A DNA stretch of 64,000 nt, from contig JAUNJG010000001.1 of the NCBI GenBank assembly GCA_030533385.1, forward strand, positions 37,144 to 101,143, written 5' to 3'. The notes under the pieces were generated by a model. It saw nothing but the letters and a program-made list of their open reading frames with translations, was not told the DNA's origin and did not search any database. The position numbers and the translations under genes are program-made. Source of the stretch: Eubacteriales bacterium (GTDB taxonomy: Bacteria; Bacillota; Clostridia; Lachnospirales; Lachnospiraceae). Of this stretch, positions 52,412-61,529 are shown piece after piece (the stretch's first letter is position 1; every line of letters starts with the position of its first letter).

Positions 52412-54628
52412 TTACTTTATTTTTTTTAGCTTGGCAAAGGACGCAAACATCTTTTTTCTTCCCACCCTGTCAAAATCAACAGCGACTTCAAAGTCTTTTC
52501 CATTTTTGGCTATGTCTTTCACTTCTCCCTCACCAAATTTAATATGGCGCACCCGATCGCCCACATCATATTCCAGGTTTTCCAAAGGCTTGATTTTATA
52601 ATCCTCCAAATGATACGGCTTTTCCCCTTTGGTGCCATACTGATACTGTCTGGCTTTTGCATATTCCTTTGTCTCCGGATGGAAGGAAGCGTCCGTCTTC
52701 TTATCCATATAGTCGTCCGGAATTTCGTCGATAAAGCGAGAAACCCTGTTATACTGAGTCTGTCCTCTTTGCATTCTACGCCGGGCGGCACTTAAATATA
52801 ATCGTTCTTTTGCCCTCGTAATTCCTACATAACAAAGCCTTCGCTCTTCTTCCAGCTCCATCTCATCGCCCGACATCATGGCGCCGTACCCTGGGAAAAC
52901 ACCTTCTTCCATTCCACCTAAAAAAACATTGGCGAACTCCAGGCCCTTCGCATTGTGCAGGGTCATCAGCAAAACCCGATTCGACTCTTCTTCCAGATTA
53001 TCAATACCCGCATTCAAAGTGTACATGTCTTTTTCCATCAAAAAATCGGTCAGGGATGGCTCTTCCTGATTTTCTTCAAAAAATATAATATCATTCAAAA
53101 GTTCATCAATGTCCTCCAGACGGCTGTTGGCCTCCGGTGTTCCTTCCGCCTCCAGCTCCTGTTTGTAACCGGTCACTTCCAAAATATACAAAAGGAGTTC
53201 ACTGATGTCATTTTCCATGGCAAAGGCACGAAAATCTTGAATCATCTCCCCGAACTTTCGGATTTTGGAGGCCGCTCTCCCAATATCCGGCACGTCTTCT
53301 CCCTGAAAGACCGCTTCTAAAAAACTGATGCGGTTTACGATGGCATAGTTTTGAATCTTGTCTACCGTCGCCTGCCCGATTCCCCTTTTTGGCACATTGA
53401 TGATTCGCTTCACAGACAAATCATCGTTTCCGTTGTCCACCACCTTGAGATAAGACATCAGATCTTTAATTTCTTTTCTATCATAAAAATTAACTCCCCT
53501 GACGATGGAGTAGGGGATGGAGCGCTGCTTTAATTTTTCTTCAAAAATGCGGGACTGTGCGTTGGTTCGATATAAAATCGCCATGTCCTCGTAAGCCACA
53601 CCTCTCATGGATAAAAAATTAATGTAGGAAGCGACGCCTTCCGCCTCCTCGTACTCAGTTTCGTACTGTTTAAAATGAACCAGCTCTCCCTCGGCGTTAT
53701 CCGTCCAGAGACTTTTTTCTTTTCTTTCCGTATTATTGGCGATCACTCTGTTGGCGGCATCCAAAATATTTTTTGTGGAACGGTAATTTTGTTCCAGACG
53801 AATTACCTTTGCATCAGGAAAATATTTTTCAAAGTTTAAAATGTTATAAATATTAGCACCCCGGAACCGATAAATGGACTGGTCATCATCTCCCACCACA
53901 CAAATATTTCGATATCTGGATGCCAGAAGGCGGACGAGCATAAACTGTACCGTGTTCGTGTCCTGATACTCATCTACCATGATGTATCGAAATCTGTCCT
54001 GATAGTACTCTAACACATCCGGGTTGGACTGAAACAACTCCACCACCTTCATCAGCAAATCATCAAAATCCAAAGCGTCATTTTCCTTCAGTCGTTTTTG
54101 GTATTCTTCGTAAATCTGACTGATTCTCACACATCTGAAATTATCTTCATTGGCATTTCTATATTCCAACGAAGTCATGCATTTATTTTTTGCCGCTGAA
54201 ATCTCAGACAAGACCGCTTTCACAGGAAACTGCTTTGTGTCTATCTTCATTGATTTCATCACTTCCTTCATGAGTGATGTCTGGTCTCCGGTATCATAAA
54301 TCGTAAAATTGCGATTGTAGCCAAGCAACTCGATATGTCGACGCAGTATGCGGCTACAGGTGGCATGAAAAGTGCTGATCCAAAGATTCTCCGAACCGGC
54401 TCCCACCAGTTTTTCCGTCCTCTCTCTCATCTCCTCCGCCGCCTTGTTGGTAAAAGTAATCGCCATGATATTCCATGGGTGAATCCCTTTTTCTTCTATC
54501 ATATACACGATGCGGTGCGTCAGGGAGCGGGTTTTTCCCGTGCCTGCTCCTGCCAGCATTAAAAGAGGGCCTTCTGTACAGAAGACCGCCTCCCGCTGCT
54601 CTTTATTTAAAGAATCATAAATACTCAT
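52412..54628 (-). CDS. pcrA: UvrD/PcrA-type DNA helicase
   Basis: 738 residues, superfamily 1A helicase. Motif I MLAGAGTGKTRSLTHRI, motif II YIMVDEYQDTN, motif III VVGDDDQSIYRFRGA, motif IV LEQNYRST, motif V/VI LMTLHNAKGLEF and LCYVGITRAKERLYL. C-terminal region with the conserved VGDRVRHIKFGEGEV Tudor-like domain of PcrA that binds RNA polymerase. Unwinds DNA in repair and removes RecA or stalled polymerases. Start behind AAAGGG at 54628. Confidence 0.96.
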   Translation of the reverse strand: MSIYDSLNKEQREAVFCTEGPLLMLAGAGTGKTRSLTHRIVYMIEEKGIHPWNIMAITFTNKAAEEMRERTEKLVGAGSENLWISTFHATCSRILRRHIELLGYNRNFTIYDTGDQTSLMKEVMKSMKIDTKQFPVKAVLSEISAAKNKCMTSLEYRNANEDNFRCVRISQIYEEYQKRLKENDALDFDDLLMKVVELFQSNPDVLEYYQDRFRYIMVDEYQDTNTVQFMLVRLLASRYRNICVVGDDDQSIYRFRGANIYNILNFEKYFPDAKVIRLEQNYRSTKNILDAANRVIANNTERKEKSLWTDNAEGELVHFKQYETEYEEAEGVASYINFLSMRGVAYEDMAILYRTNAQSRIFEEKLKQRSIPYSIVRGVNFYDRKEIKDLMSYLKVVDNGNDDLSVKRIINVPKRGIGQATVDKIQNYAIVNRISFLEAVFQGEDVPDIGRAASKIRKFGEMIQDFRAFAMENDISELLLYILEVTGYKQELEAEGTPEANSRLEDIDELLNDIIFFEENQEEPSLTDFLMEKDMYTLNAGIDNLEEESNRVLLMTLHNAKGLEFANVFLGGMEEGVFPGYGAMMSGDEMELEEERRLCYVGITRAKERLYLSAARRRMQRGQTQYNRVSRFIDEIPDDYMDKKTDASFHPETKEYAKARQYQYGTKGEKPYHLEDYKIKPLENLEYDVGDRVRHIKFGEGEVKDIAKNGKDFEVAVDFDRVGRKKMFASFAKLKKIK

Positions 54629-54639
54629 AAAAGCCCTTT

Positions 54640-55608
54640 CTATATAAGCTTCTGTCCACAGTTTGCACAAAAATTCGCCCCATTGGTTTTTTGTCCACAG
54701 TTCGGACAAAAGTTGGGTACGGACTGTTCCCCACCTGACGACTGCGTCGGAGGCATGCTATTGCTCTGTCTGCTCATCCGGTCAACCATCTGCTGTCCCA
54801 TCATCATTCCCATCTGCATGGAAGCCATGTCTGCCGCCACATTGCCTCCCTGGGTTCCGCCCGTCATGGCGTCTATCATGGCCATCTGCTGATAGCGATC
54901 CATATCGCCGACCATGTTCTGTCCCGCCACCTTATTAATCATATTCTGTACTTCTTCCGGATAAGTGACCGAGTTTATTTGAAATCCGGTCATGGACAGA
55001 CCGATCTTTTCGATTTCCTCATCCAAATCCTTCATGATGCCTCGAGAAATCTCAGATGCATTGGCGGAAAGATTGAACATATCTTTTCCTTCTCTCACAA
55101 TCCACTGCAAAAGAAGCTGATCAAGCATGGAGGCAACCCGCTCTCGCACCTCCTCCGTCGTGAACTGCTTTTTCACTCCCGCCACCTTGTCAATAAGCTT
55201 TTGGTAGTCTCCCACTTTAAACTGAAATGTTCCGTTCGCACGAATCGGCATTCCTCCCGGCAAAGAAGGATGCGGCAGATTTACCGCCTGCCTCGTTCCC
55301 CATTTCATCACGAACTCTTTCGTGTTGATAAATAGCACTTCCGCTCTGAGCCCGCTGTTAAACCCAAAACGAAATCCCTGTAAGGACGAGAGGAAAGGGA
55401 TGATATCCGATTCAATGTCATAACTTCCTTCTTCTTGAAAAATTCCCTCTGTCTTGCCGTTGTACATAAAGACGGCATCCTGTCCCGGACGGATAATCAA
55501 ACGGGAACCTTTTTTTATTTCATCATTGTTCCATTTATAAAAAATAATGTCTTCTCTCGTTTCCTGCCATTCCACCACATTGGCGAGCTGTCCACTGAAA
55601 AATCCCAT
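54640..55608 (-). CDS. SPFH-domain protein with C-terminal zinc ribbons (YdjI-like)
   Basis: 322 residues. The N-terminal two thirds form an SPFH (band 7-like) domain (FSGQLANVVEWQ, INTKEFVMKWGTR, then a long helix). After a Met/Gln-rich linker the end FCPNCGQKTNGANFCANCGQK has two CxxC pairs for zinc. B. subtilis YdjI has the same layout and works with phage shock-type envelope stress proteins; no PspA gene is nearby. Own promoter at 55705-55733. Confidence 0.85.
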   Translation of the reverse strand: MGFFSGQLANVVEWQETREDIIFYKWNNDEIKKGSRLIIRPGQDAVFMYNGKTEGIFQEEGSYDIESDIIPFLSSLQGFRFGFNSGLRAEVLFINTKEFVMKWGTRQAVNLPHPSLPGGMPIRANGTFQFKVGDYQKLIDKVAGVKKQFTTEEVRERVASMLDQLLLQWIVREGKDMFNLSANASEISRGIMKDLDEEIEKIGLSMTGFQINSVTYPEEVQNMINKVAGQNMVGDMDRYQQMAMIDAMTGGTQGGNVAADMASMQMGMMMGQQMVDRMSRQSNSMPPTQSSGGEQSVPNFCPNCGQKTNGANFCANCGQKLI

Positions 55609-55704
55609 TGTTTTGCACCTCCTGTTTTTACAGACTGTTTCTTGCCTCTCACGGCTCTCTTCTCTCCAAGCCGGAAAATGTGCCTGTACTCATTTATGTT
55701 ATCA

Positions 55705-55733
55705 ATTATACCGTATTTATCATGCCATGTCAT
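55705..55733 (-). promoter_or_regulatory. Predicted sigma-A promoter of the SPFH gene
   Basis: Minus strand ATGACA, 17-base spacer, perfect TATAAT. Confidence 0.6.
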
Positions 55734-55784
55734 CCTTTTTCCCGCAAAGGGTCTTTGTCGCCTGAAAAATATTTTTACTTTTCC

Positions 55785-55813
55785 TTGTCATCGAGTCGTA
55801 AAAACAATATAAT
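55785..55813 (+). promoter_or_regulatory. Predicted sigma-A promoter of the DUF1836 gene
   Basis: TTGTCA (55785-55790), 17-base spacer, perfect TATAAT (55808-55813). Confidence 0.7.
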
Positions 55814-55966
55814 ATAGCTATTATGACTTATCGTCAGAGAAGACATCATAAGAACATTCTTCTTAATGCTGTCCCAACGAATTGCTGACGAAATCATCCC
55901 GAAAGACCGCAGAAAAAGGCAACGGGATTCTAAAGAGCAGTCTGCTTATGACAGGGAGGCGATTTT

Positions 55967-56590
55967 TTGAACAAAGACACAACAGAATGGCTGCGTACCT
56001 TGATAGAAACCATATCGATTCCTTCGGGAGATATCCCGAACATAGAGTTATACATGGATCAGGTCACCACTTTTATGGATTCTCGTCTTGCGAGCGCAAA
56101 ACGTTATCCTGAAGATAAAATCATGACGAAGACCATGATTAATAATTACACCAAAAACCATCTTCTTCCTCCGCCGGTAAAGAAAAAATATTCCCGAGAA
56201 CATGTTTTTCTTCTTATTATAATATACCGCCTGAAAAACATGTTGTCCATCACAGACATCCAAACTTTGCTGGCGCCGCTGGAGGACCACTATTTCCCGA
56301 AAAACGAACAAAACGGTCTCTCTCTCAAAGATATTTACGACACTCTTTTTGAGGAATCAAACCAACGCCATGCCCTCATAGAAGAAGCGCTCCTTGGCGA
56401 ATGGGAACACTCTCAAAAAAGTTTTTCTTCCCGCTCTCTCTCCGAGGAGGAAAAAAATTATCTGTCTGATTTTACTTTCATTTATCATCTTTGCTATGAC
56501 ATCTATGTCCGAAAACAAATGATTGAAAAGCTCATCGACGAGAGGATAAAACAGACGGAAGACGGGGATAAAAAACGGAAAAAAAAGTAA
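55967..56590 (+). CDS. DUF1836 family putative DNA-binding protein
   Basis: 207 residues, starting with TTG behind a good GGGAGG box. MTKTMINNYTKNHLLPPPVKKKYSREHV is the family core, resembling a MerR-like helix-turn-helix with a wing, followed by a helical region. Probably a transcription regulator; ligand unknown. Monocistronic, terminated by the bidirectional terminator at 56582-56625. Confidence 0.88.
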   Translation: MNKDTTEWLRTLIETISIPSGDIPNIELYMDQVTTFMDSRLASAKRYPEDKIMTKTMINNYTKNHLLPPPVKKKYSREHVFLLIIIYRLKNMLSITDIQTLLAPLEDHYFPKNEQNGLSLKDIYDTLFEESNQRHALIEEALLGEWEHSQKSFSSRSLSEEEKNYLSDFTFIYHLCYDIYVRKQMIEKLIDERIKQTEDGDKKRKKK

Positions 56591-56625
56591 TGTAAGTGCG
56601 CGCAGGCGTACTTACATTACTTTTT
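56582..56625. terminator. Bidirectional terminator between convergent DUF1836 and YerC genes
   Basis: Sixteen-base perfect stem AAAAAGTAATGTAAGT (56582-56597) with its complement (56610-56625) and T runs on both strands. Confidence 0.9.
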
Positions 56626-56632
56626 ACTTCTT

Positions 56633-56944
56633 TTATTCTAATTCTTTTTTGGCGTCTTTTTCTTTCAGACGACGGATAATTAAGTCATAGCCATCCGAAC
56701 CGTAGTTCAAACAGCGGTTCACCCGGCTTATGGTGGCGGTGGACGCACCTGTTTCTTCTGCTACCTCATTGTAGGTCCGATGCTCTCTGAGCATATTGGC
56801 CACCTCAAACCGCTGTCCCAGGGACAACAATTCATTTACCGTACTCAAATCCTCAAAAAAAGCATAACATTCCTCTATTGTTTCAAGACAGAGAATGCCC
56901 TGAAACAATCTTTCCACCTCCGGCGTATGCACGTTTTTTCCCAT
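56633..56944 (-). CDS. YerC/YecD family TrpR-related protein
   Basis: 103 residues, all helical. TLNELLSLGQRFEVANMLRE-like VNELLSLGQRFEVANML followed by TYNEVAEETGASTATISRVNRCL is the TrpR-type helix-turn-helix. Firmicute members are regulators of unclear targets; no tryptophan genes are near. Confidence 0.93.
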   Translation of the reverse strand: MGKNVHTPEVERLFQGILCLETIEECYAFFEDLSTVNELLSLGQRFEVANMLREHRTYNEVAEETGASTATISRVNRCLNYGSDGYDLIIRRLKEKDAKKELE

Positions 56945-57111
56945 ATCAATCCCCCCTGTTTTTTATCTGCTTCTTTTTTATCATCGCTTTCGTCTCTCTC
57001 CCTGCTATTTTTGCAGCCATTCAGCCATACCTGAGAAAGAACAACATCCGTCACAGGATAACCCGCCGAAAAAATAACCGAACGTTTTCCTGTGAAACCG
57101 AGGCGTCTCGA

Positions 57112-57837
57112 TTAAACCGTTGTATATTTTCTTTGAAGATATTCTTTAAATACGGCAACGGAACGATTGACAATCAGCTCTTCCGGGAAATTGATTTCTG
57201 CGAGCAACTTCTCTGAAAAATCTCTGCGTCCCACATCCATGAACACATGAGCGTCGCTGTTCATCACCACAGGCTGTTGATACTCTTTACAAAGTTCCAG
57301 CATGGCAACAAGATTTCCCCGGGTATTTTTTCTCGCTCCCATAGGATTTAAAGAATTGTTATTCACCTCAAGCAGCGTGTCCGTCTCCTTTGCCGCCTCC
57401 ACAATCGGCTCATACTCCAGAGGAAACATGCCATCATCCGGATGTCCGATGATGTCCACCATTGGATTACGAATGGCCCCCAACACCGCACTTGTATTTT
57501 CTTTCTTTGTACCCGGACGAATACAGTGGCTGTGCAAGCTTGCGATTTTGATATCCAGCTGTCGGAGAGAATGCAAATCCAAATCCACATGTCCGTCATA
57601 ATCTAAAATATTAAGCTCAGCACCTAACATCACTTCAATGCCGCACAGCGTTCGGGGCACCACCTTTAAATTATGAAAATAGATGTTGCTGCAGCTGCCG
57701 GGCATCATCGGCGCATGCTCTGTAATTCCCAGCAATTGCAGCCCTTTCTCAAAGCCAGCTTTCGCCATCTCCATCATGCTGTTGTAGGCATGGCCGCTGG
57801 CAATGGTGTGGGTATGTACATCTAATAAATAATTCAT
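57112..57837 (-). CDS. PHP-domain phosphoesterase, YcdX-like
   Basis: 241 residues. Metal-binding motifs DVHTHTIASGHAYN, GITEHAPMMPG, ELNILDYDGHVDL, LHSHCI, HPDDGMF and NSDAHVF make a complete trinuclear PHP site. The family hydrolyses phosphoesters; substrate unknown. Start at 57837 behind AAAGGAG. Confidence 0.93.
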   Translation of the reverse strand: MNYLLDVHTHTIASGHAYNSMMEMAKAGFEKGLQLLGITEHAPMMPGSCSNIYFHNLKVVPRTLCGIEVMLGAELNILDYDGHVDLDLHSLRQLDIKIASLHSHCIRPGTKKENTSAVLGAIRNPMVDIIGHPDDGMFPLEYEPIVEAAKETDTLLEVNNNSLNPMGARKNTRGNLVAMLELCKEYQQPVVMNSDAHVFMDVGRRDFSEKLLAEINFPEELIVNRSVAVFKEYLQRKYTTV

Positions 57838-57860
57838 GTCCACTCCTTTCAAAAATCAAA

Positions 57861-57891
57861 AACCCGCTCCTTTTGGAGCGGGCGTCCTCTC
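57861..57891 (-). terminator. Intrinsic terminator of the ldh operon
   Basis: Minus strand CCCGCTCC-AAAA-GGAGCGGG followed by TTTTTGATTTTT. Lies 160 bases after the ldh stop and just before the PHP gene. Confidence 0.85.
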
Positions 57892-58054
57892 CAATCTCCT
57901 ATCATAAAGCATTTCTTACTTTCACTCACTACATTAATATAGTATAACACAAAACCACTGATTTGGAAGACCTTTCTTTCTGCCTGCCGTCGGGTTGTTT
58001 CCCGGAAAAGAAAGAAAACCTTTCCTCTTTCAGTATAGGAAATCAGAAACTTTT

Positions 58055-59002
58055 TTATTTCAATTCTTCTGCTGTTTTTCTGAGAGTTTCACAGGACAGA
58101 TGCAGCCGCTCCTTCTCCTCTCCCCCTAGGTTCAGCTCCACCACCCGGCATATTCCTTCCCGATTTACCACACAAGGAACACCTATGAACACATCCTCCT
58201 CTCCGTACTCTCCTTGCAAAAGCGCAGACACGCTAAGCACGCTGTGTTCGTTTCCATAAATGGCTCTCGTAATTCTCGCCATGGCCATGCCAATGCCATA
58301 ATATGTGGCCTTTTTCGCCTCAATAATTTTATAGGCGGCCATTCGCACCTCTTCCTCTATCTCCAACAGTTCCTGCAAATGACATCCTTCCGTTTCTCCG
58401 CACAAATCATAAATGGGCTTGGTGGCCATCATCGCCTGGCTCCACGGCACAAACTCACTGTCCCCGTGTTCTCCCATGACATAGGCATGCATATTTCTCG
58501 GATCAATCATAAATTTTTCTCCCAGCAGATATCGAAGTCTTGCCGTATCCAGAGCCGTCCCCGTTCCGATAATTTTCTCCGGCGGAAAACCGCTCAACTC
58601 ATACACCATTTTCGCCATGATGTCCACCGGGTTCGTCGCCACCAGAAAAATGCCCGAAAAGCCACTTTGCAGCACCGGCTCCAAAATAGACTGAAACACT
58701 TTGCGATTTTCTTTCAGTAAATCCAGGCGGCTCTGTCCTTCCTTCTGAGGCAGTCCGGCAGTCAGCACTACCAAATCCGCCTCTCGGCAATCTTCATATC
58801 CCCCGGCATAAATTTCCATGTTTCCCCCGCTGAATGCCACCCCATGATTCAAATCCATGGCTTCTCCCTCAGCTCTTTTTCTGTTAATGTCGATAAGAAC
58901 CAGCTCGTCACACAAATTTTGATTGAGCAGGGCATAAGCATAGCTCATGCCCACCATACCGGTTCCTACCAGCACAATTTTTCTTCTGTCATTTCCTTTC
59001 AT
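58055..59002 (-). CDS. ldh: L-lactate dehydrogenase
   Basis: 315 residues. Reduces pyruvate to L-lactate with NADH. Rossmann motif LVGTGMVGMSYA, catalytic-loop DLVVLTAGLPQKEGQSR (arginine loop), VATNPVDI, substrate arginine in LDTARLRYLLG and proton-relay histidine in VMGEHGDSE. Substrate residue pattern fits lactate rather than malate. Overlaps the upstream flavoprotein stop by four bases, so the three genes ahpC, flavoprotein and ldh look co-transcribed. Confidence 0.93.
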   Translation of the reverse strand: MKGNDRRKIVLVGTGMVGMSYAYALLNQNLCDELVLIDINRKRAEGEAMDLNHGVAFSGGNMEIYAGGYEDCREADLVVLTAGLPQKEGQSRLDLLKENRKVFQSILEPVLQSGFSGIFLVATNPVDIMAKMVYELSGFPPEKIIGTGTALDTARLRYLLGEKFMIDPRNMHAYVMGEHGDSEFVPWSQAMMATKPIYDLCGETEGCHLQELLEIEEEVRMAAYKIIEAKKATYYGIGMAMARITRAIYGNEHSVLSVSALLQGEYGEEDVFIGVPCVVNREGICRVVELNLGGEEKERLHLSCETLRKTAEELK

Positions 59003-60675
59003 GAAAACTCTCTCCCTTCCTGTACTTCCTCAATGAGCGTCATCAGTTCCTCCACAGTTTTCACGCCGTATGCGATACGGTTTTCATTGACTCGCAAAAA
59101 TGGTACACTGAAAATCTGGTTTTTTTCTTTATAAGATGGAAACTGAGCAATGTTTATGATGTGGGTCGTAACAAAATGGCTGTGTGAGGCCAGCACCGTC
59201 GCCGCCGCTGCCAGTTTGGGACATTTTGTGCAGTTTAAAGTCACTGCCACTTCCAGAAGAACCGGATGACACAGTGCTTCCACCCGCCTCCTCACGTTTT
59301 CCTCCAATGGTTTCCCCGGTCCCGCTGCCTGATAGAGCGCCGACAGAAAGGTGGAAAATTCGTGACCGCCCGGCGTTCCGTGAAAATGGATGCCTCGCAC
59401 TTTATCATTTTCGGAAAAAATGCTGATACAGGGAGTGAGCAGACCTTTTCCTTCCGCCCTTTCTTCCTTTCCTTCCTCCACATTTTCATAAGTGACAGAC
59501 ACTTTTGGCATCGTCTCGGCCAGCTCCTCCATAAATCGTCGCACCGTCCGGGAAAGCTCTGTCTCATCCAGATAAACCTTGCAATGCGGCGAGGATGCGA
59601 AGCGACTCTCCACCTCCTGAATCTGCGGCAGAATATGGGTAAACTGTCCTTCTTCCTCTTCCTCCCCCGGCGCTGGTTCTGACATGGAAAAAGAGGGAGC
59701 CTCTCCCTGCCCTTCTCTTTGCCCAGAAAAATTTCCGCAGACCTCCAATTTTTCCAGAGGGTAATCTAATACGATCGTCTCCGCCGCCATGGCTCCGTCA
59801 GCCACGGCCGTCACAAGCTGCCGAAGCTTTTTCCGACACACATCTCCGATTCCATACACTCCCTCCAGGTTTGTGCGCTTTCCATCATCAACCACCAGAT
59901 ACCCGTGAACATCGCAGGCCAACTGGTTTTTCACCAGGGCAGTCTGGGGCAGGTAGCCGGCAAAAATAAAGACGCCTATGGTTTCCGCACTTTCAAACTC
60001 CCATTCCTTTCCGGTTTGGGAATTTTTAAAGACCAGTCTTTTGATGGTCTCCTCTCCTTCTGCTCGAAGAATTTCTGTATGATACTCAATTTTAATGTGT
60101 GGATGCCTTTTCACCCTGTCTGCCAGCTCTTTGGCACAGGTAAAGTCCGGCTCTCGGATAATCATCACCACCGGCTTGCTGTACCTGGTCAGATACATAG
60201 CTTCTTCCGCTGCCGCATAGCCGCCTCCCACCACAAAAATCGGTTTCTTGCGAAACAGTTCCCCATCACAGGTGGCACAGTAGGCGATACCTCTTCCGGC
60301 AAATTTACTCTCCCCCGGAAAATCCAGCTTTCTTGGCACAGAACCGGCTCCGTAAACTACCACCGGAGCTTCATAGTGAGCATTTTCTGTCTGTATCACT
60401 TTCTCCTTTCCGGACAGTGATACGCTCACCACCTTCTCCCGACGTATCTGCGCACCAAATTTCACGGCCTGTCGCCGCATGGTCTCCATCAACGTCTCTC
60501 CATCCGTCTTCTCAATACCCGGATAGTTGACCACCTCATTAGAAATTCGTATTTGCCCGCCGCCTTCCTCCTTTTCCAAAAGCAGCACTTCATAGCCGGC
60601 TCTTCTTAAATAGATGGCTGCCGTCAGCCCCGCCGGCCCGCCTCCCACTATCACAACCTGATGTTTTTCTGCCAT
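58999..60675 (-). CDS. AhpF-like peroxiredoxin reductase with swapped domain order
   Basis: 558 residues. N-terminal two thirds form a thioredoxin-reductase-like flavoprotein: FAD motif VIVGGGPAGLTAAIYLRRAG, redox CATC in IAYCATCDGELF (around 130), NADPH loop VGGGYAAAEEA, and GIGDVCRKKLRQLVTAVADGAMAA. From about residue 340 the protein resembles the tandem thioredoxin-fold domain of AhpF, including HGTPGGHEFSTFLSAL and the redox pair NCTKCP. In E. coli AhpF that domain is at the N-terminus; here it is at the C-terminus. Partner AhpC is encoded directly upstream with abutting genes. Name AhpF is not given because of the changed order. Confidence 0.85.
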   Translation of the reverse strand: MAEKHQVVIVGGGPAGLTAAIYLRRAGYEVLLLEKEEGGGQIRISNEVVNYPGIEKTDGETLMETMRRQAVKFGAQIRREKVVSVSLSGKEKVIQTENAHYEAPVVVYGAGSVPRKLDFPGESKFAGRGIAYCATCDGELFRKKPIFVVGGGYAAAEEAMYLTRYSKPVVMIIREPDFTCAKELADRVKRHPHIKIEYHTEILRAEGEETIKRLVFKNSQTGKEWEFESAETIGVFIFAGYLPQTALVKNQLACDVHGYLVVDDGKRTNLEGVYGIGDVCRKKLRQLVTAVADGAMAAETIVLDYPLEKLEVCGNFSGQREGQGEAPSFSMSEPAPGEEEEEGQFTHILPQIQEVESRFASSPHCKVYLDETELSRTVRRFMEELAETMPKVSVTYENVEEGKEERAEGKGLLTPCISIFSENDKVRGIHFHGTPGGHEFSTFLSALYQAAGPGKPLEENVRRRVEALCHPVLLEVAVTLNCTKCPKLAAAATVLASHSHFVTTHIINIAQFPSYKEKNQIFSVPFLRVNENRIAYGVKTVEELMTLIEEVQEGREFS

Positions 60676-61238
60676 TATAAAATCCCCACTAAATCAATGC
60701 CCGGTTTTAAAGTTTCTTCTCCCAGTTTCCATTTGGCCGGACATACCTCATCTCCGTGTTCTGCCACAAACTGAAGCGCCTGTACTCTCCGAACGATTTC
60801 TTCGGCATTTCTTCCTACATTTCCCGCAATGACCTCGTAAGCCATGATTTCTCCCTCGGGATTCAGAATAAAGGTTCCCCGCTCTGCCATACCGTCCGCC
60901 TCAATCATAATATCCAAATCTCTTACCAACTGTCCTGTAGGGTCTGCCAGCAGCGGGTATTCTAATTTCCCGATTCTCTCCGAATGATCATGCCACGCCT
61001 TGTGGACAAAGTGGGTGTCACAGGAAATACCGTACACCTCACAGTTCATCTGTTTAAATTGTTGATACTTTTCCTGCAAATCCTCCAACTCCGTCGGACA
61101 GACGAAGGTGAAATCTGCCGGATAAAAGAAAAGAACTGACCAATGTCCCTCCAAATCTGCTCTTGTCATTTTTTTAAAATCATTGTTTACAAATATTTGC
61201 AAGGAAAACTCACAAACCTTTTTCCCGATATAAGACAT
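60675..61238 (-). CDS. ahpC: Alkyl hydroperoxide reductase AhpC (2-Cys peroxiredoxin)
   Basis: 187 residues. Peroxidatic cysteine in FTFVCPTELEDL (around 47) and resolving cysteine in GDEVCPAKWKLGE (around 166). The start at 61238 (MSYIGKKVCEF) has AGGAGG upstream. Reduces hydrogen peroxide and organic peroxides using the flavoprotein that abuts it. The upstream region has an 11-base inverted repeat that may control it. Confidence 0.96.
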   Translation of the reverse strand: MSYIGKKVCEFSLQIFVNNDFKKMTRADLEGHWSVLFFYPADFTFVCPTELEDLQEKYQQFKQMNCEVYGISCDTHFVHKAWHDHSERIGKLEYPLLADPTGQLVRDLDIMIEADGMAERGTFILNPEGEIMAYEVIAGNVGRNAEEIVRRVQALQFVAEHGDEVCPAKWKLGEETLKPGIDLVGIL

Positions 61239-61263
61239 ATTTTTACCTCCTGTCATTTTTAAG

Positions 61264-61341
61264 GCGGCGGCCGCCGCACTGTCCGGATTGGCACAGCGAA
61301 TCATTGTCCTGCACATATATGACAGAAAGTAATGATTCGCT
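61264..61341. promoter_or_regulatory. Structured region upstream of ahpC
   Basis: AGCGAATCATT (61295-61305) and AATGATTCGCT (61331-61341) are perfect inverted repeats 25 bases apart; ATACTAGTAT just beyond is self-complementary; GCGGCGGCCGCCGC at about 61264-61277 is a further palindrome near the start codon. Could be operator or leader structure. Confidence 0.5.
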
Positions 61342-61460
61342 ATACTAGTATCTGTGCATCGGGAAAAAGTATACATTCTACAAAAATGGAATTTTTATGA
61401 AAAAATAGAAAAGCGGCAAGCAAACAGCTCCCCGCTCATAAAATTGTACCAATCATGGCA

Positions 61461-61500
61461 GATTGACATCCTCCCCCGCCTAAAGAGGCGGGGGACTTCT
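61461..61500 (+). mobile_element. Possible remnant end of an IS200/IS605-type element
   Basis: GACATCCTCCCCCGCC, a TAAAGA loop and GGCGGGGGACTTCTTGC form the perfect hairpin often seen near the ends of IS200/IS605 (TnpB) elements. No transposase or TnpB frame is near. There is no T run, so it is not an ordinary terminator. Confidence 0.45.
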
Positions 61501-61529
61501 TGCTGATTTTGGTTAAAAAATGCTATGCC

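Larger units (their letters stand above)
55609..55966. other. Divergent promoter region between SPFH and DUF1836 genes
   Basis: Holds a minus-strand promoter (55705-55733) for the SPFH gene and a plus-strand promoter (55785-55813) for the DUF1836 gene. The plus-strand leader is about 150 bases long. No gene seen. Confidence 0.6.

Noticed and set aside
61467-61495. Ordinary intrinsic terminator between the radical SAM gene and ahpC
   Set aside because: The stem is perfect but neither strand has a T run behind it.
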